Source: Candidatus Nanohaloarchaea archaeon (GTDB lineage Archaea > EX4484-52 > GLR71). Taken from it: DNA of 14,137 bases. The stretch spans positions 1 to 14,137 of the forward strand of contig DAOVVY010000006.1 in NCBI GenBank assembly GCA_030636885.1, written 5' to 3'. The translations under genes were made by a program, and so were the position numbers. How positions within the stretch are numbered: position 1 is the stretch's first letter; each line of letters begins with the position of its first letter. The notes below the pieces were generated by a model. It saw only the letters and a program-made list of their open reading frames with translations. It was not told the DNA's origin and did no database searches. This document shows, one piece after another, positions 13,451-14,137 of the stretch.

Positions 13451-13460
13451 ATTATATATG
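13451..13460 (+). promoter_or_regulatory. TATA box of the last membrane protein gene
   Basis: ATTATATATG would place the transcript start near 13482, about 17 bases before the ATG at 13499. Confidence 0.45.
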
Positions 13461-13498
13461 CTTGTAACTAATAAGATAGTAATGATGGTTGTTTGTGT

Positions 13499-14047
13499 AT
13501 GGCTCTTATAGTTATGTCTTTTTTAGAATCTATATTTGGTTCTCAGATATCTGAAATATTTGCGCAGATTGTTTTTATTGTTTTTGCACCTTTTTCTAAT
13601 TCGGATATATTGTGGACAGTCTTCCCTCTTATAACTACAACTATTATAATTGAGCTTTATTTCGGGTCGCATAAGGAAGAGTCTTTAGGGTGGAACAGCG
13701 CAACCGCAAATGGTCTCGTACTTGTCTATGTGGGAGTCAATATTGTGAAAGATCTGATTGATTCAGGGGCATTCAATACTGATCTTTTTGTGTCACAGAT
13801 TGCGTTGGGCATACTTGGTATGGGGGGTCTGTTGGTTTTCATAAGTTTCTTCCATATACTCCCTAAAGAATTCGCATTTGTCATATCTTCAGGGCTTGTT
13901 GTGCATTACTTAGCATTTTTGGGTGTTGTGTTCATCTATACAGGTATAGTCTATACCGAAATCACACTTTATGCAGCAATATTGATATTTTTGGCGCTTG
14001 TTCTGTTCTTTAATATTGTGAAGCGTATTGAGCCTGATCTGGATTGA
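13499..14047 (+). CDS. Multi-pass membrane protein, function unknown
   Basis: 182 residues from the ATG at 13499. TTG at 13493 and ATG at 13514 are alternative starts. Five or so hydrophobic segments are visible: about 16-32, 38-55, 70-88, 98-118 and two closely spaced ones in 125-176. Between the second and third lies a conserved-looking polar loop with ELYFGSHKEESLGWNSATANG. The C-terminus is short and charged. I have an impression of similar proteins in other archaeal genomes, mostly unnamed, but cannot name a domain. No cofactor motif, signal peptide or protease motif is visible. It has its own TATA box and is convergent with the tRNA gene, so its neighbours say nothing about its job. Confidence 0.75.
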   Translation: MALIVMSFLESIFGSQISEIFAQIVFIVFAPFSNSDILWTVFPLITTTIIIELYFGSHKEESLGWNSATANGLVLVYVGVNIVKDLIDSGAFNTDLFVSQIALGILGMGGLLVFISFFHILPKEFAFVISSGLVVHYLAFLGVVFIYTGIVYTEITLYAAILIFLALVLFFNIVKRIEPDLD

Positions 14048-14073
14048 GAATTAGTTGTGTATTGATAATCATT

Positions 14074-14079
14074 AAAAAA
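14074..14079 (-). terminator. T6 tract after tRNA-Ser
   Basis: Six T residues on the minus strand start one base after the tRNA discriminator base and its neighbour. This is a typical end of an archaeal tRNA transcript. Confidence 0.4.
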
Positions 14080-14080
14080 G

Positions 14081-14137
14081 CGTGGGGGACGAGATTTGAA
14101 CTCGTGTGAGTCGAAGACTCAGTAACTTAGCAGGCTA
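14081..14137 (-). tRNA. tRNA-Ser(GCU), 3' part, cut by window end
   Basis: Read on the minus strand, the window end holds the anticodon arm onward. The loop CTGCTAA gives anticodon GCU with U33, and the stem partner GTTAC pairs with the visible TAGC. A long variable arm follows, TGAGTC-TTC-GACTCA, a perfect 6-pair hairpin that marks a class II tRNA. The T arm ACGAG-TTCAAAT-CTCGT is complete. The acceptor strand CCCCCAC is followed by G as discriminator base, which fits serine (leucine would have A). CCA is not encoded. The D arm and the 5' acceptor strand lie outside the window. Confidence 0.9.

Noticed and set aside
14081..14137. tRNA-Leu as an alternative for the class II tRNA at the end
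   Set aside because: The anticodon loop reads GCU and the discriminator base is G. Both fit serine, while leucine would need an A discriminator and another anticodon.

Overview
The window looks like a stretch of an anaerobic archaeal chromosome, possibly from the DPANN group. Four observations point to archaea: A/V-type ATPase subunits instead of F-type, TATA-like boxes about 25-30 bases before likely transcription starts, several apparently leaderless genes beside genes with GGTGAT/GTGAT or GGAGG ribosome sites, and oligo-T tracts after genes. The archaeal call is fairly secure. The DPANN call is only an impression from gene style and from the last membrane protein.

Layout. 1-963 (+): the 3' part of a membrane protein with a Cys-Cys-x-His-His motif, then an anchored extracytoplasmic protein with a Gly-Gly-His-His motif. 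1077-1775 (+): a membrane-anchored DsbA-fold protein whose active site reads CPYT. 1790-2754 (-): an unrecognised protein built from a duplicated domain, and a small two-helix membrane protein. 2798-3868 (-): ATPase subunits K, K and E. One K protein keeps the ion-binding glutamate and the other has glutamine there. 3920-5860 (+): NAD kinase and malic enzyme. 5869-7980 (-): ATPase subunits I and H. Read along the minus strand, the ATPase genes run H-I-(gap)-K-K-E, the usual archaeal order broken by two genes on the opposite strand. Subunits C, F, A, B and D are not in the window.

8108-8839 (+): a ZIP metal transporter. 8914-9084 (-): a 56-residue two-cluster ferredoxin. 9193-10020 (-): an exported membrane protein with histidines placed like those of a b-type haem protein. 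10271-13384 (+): an anaerobic ribonucleotide reductase module of NrdD, a CPNC redoxin and the radical-SAM activase NrdG. NrdD stops just before the place where the glycyl-radical loop should begin. 13499-14047 (+): an unrecognised membrane protein. 14081-14137 (-): the 3' part of a tRNA-Ser(GCU).

Taken together, NAD kinase supplies NADP(H) and malic enzyme yields pyruvate plus reduced nicotinamide. The ferredoxin and putative haem protein suggest membrane electron transfer, the rotary ATPase handles ion-coupled energy, and deoxynucleotides are made without oxygen. The strongest leads are the NrdD without its radical glycine, the E-to-Q K subunit, the CPYT thioredoxin-fold protein and the duplicated Glu-Cys-Cys domain. 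I found no CRISPR array, insertion sequence, integrase or phage gene, and no gene-free stretch longer than about 250 bases.
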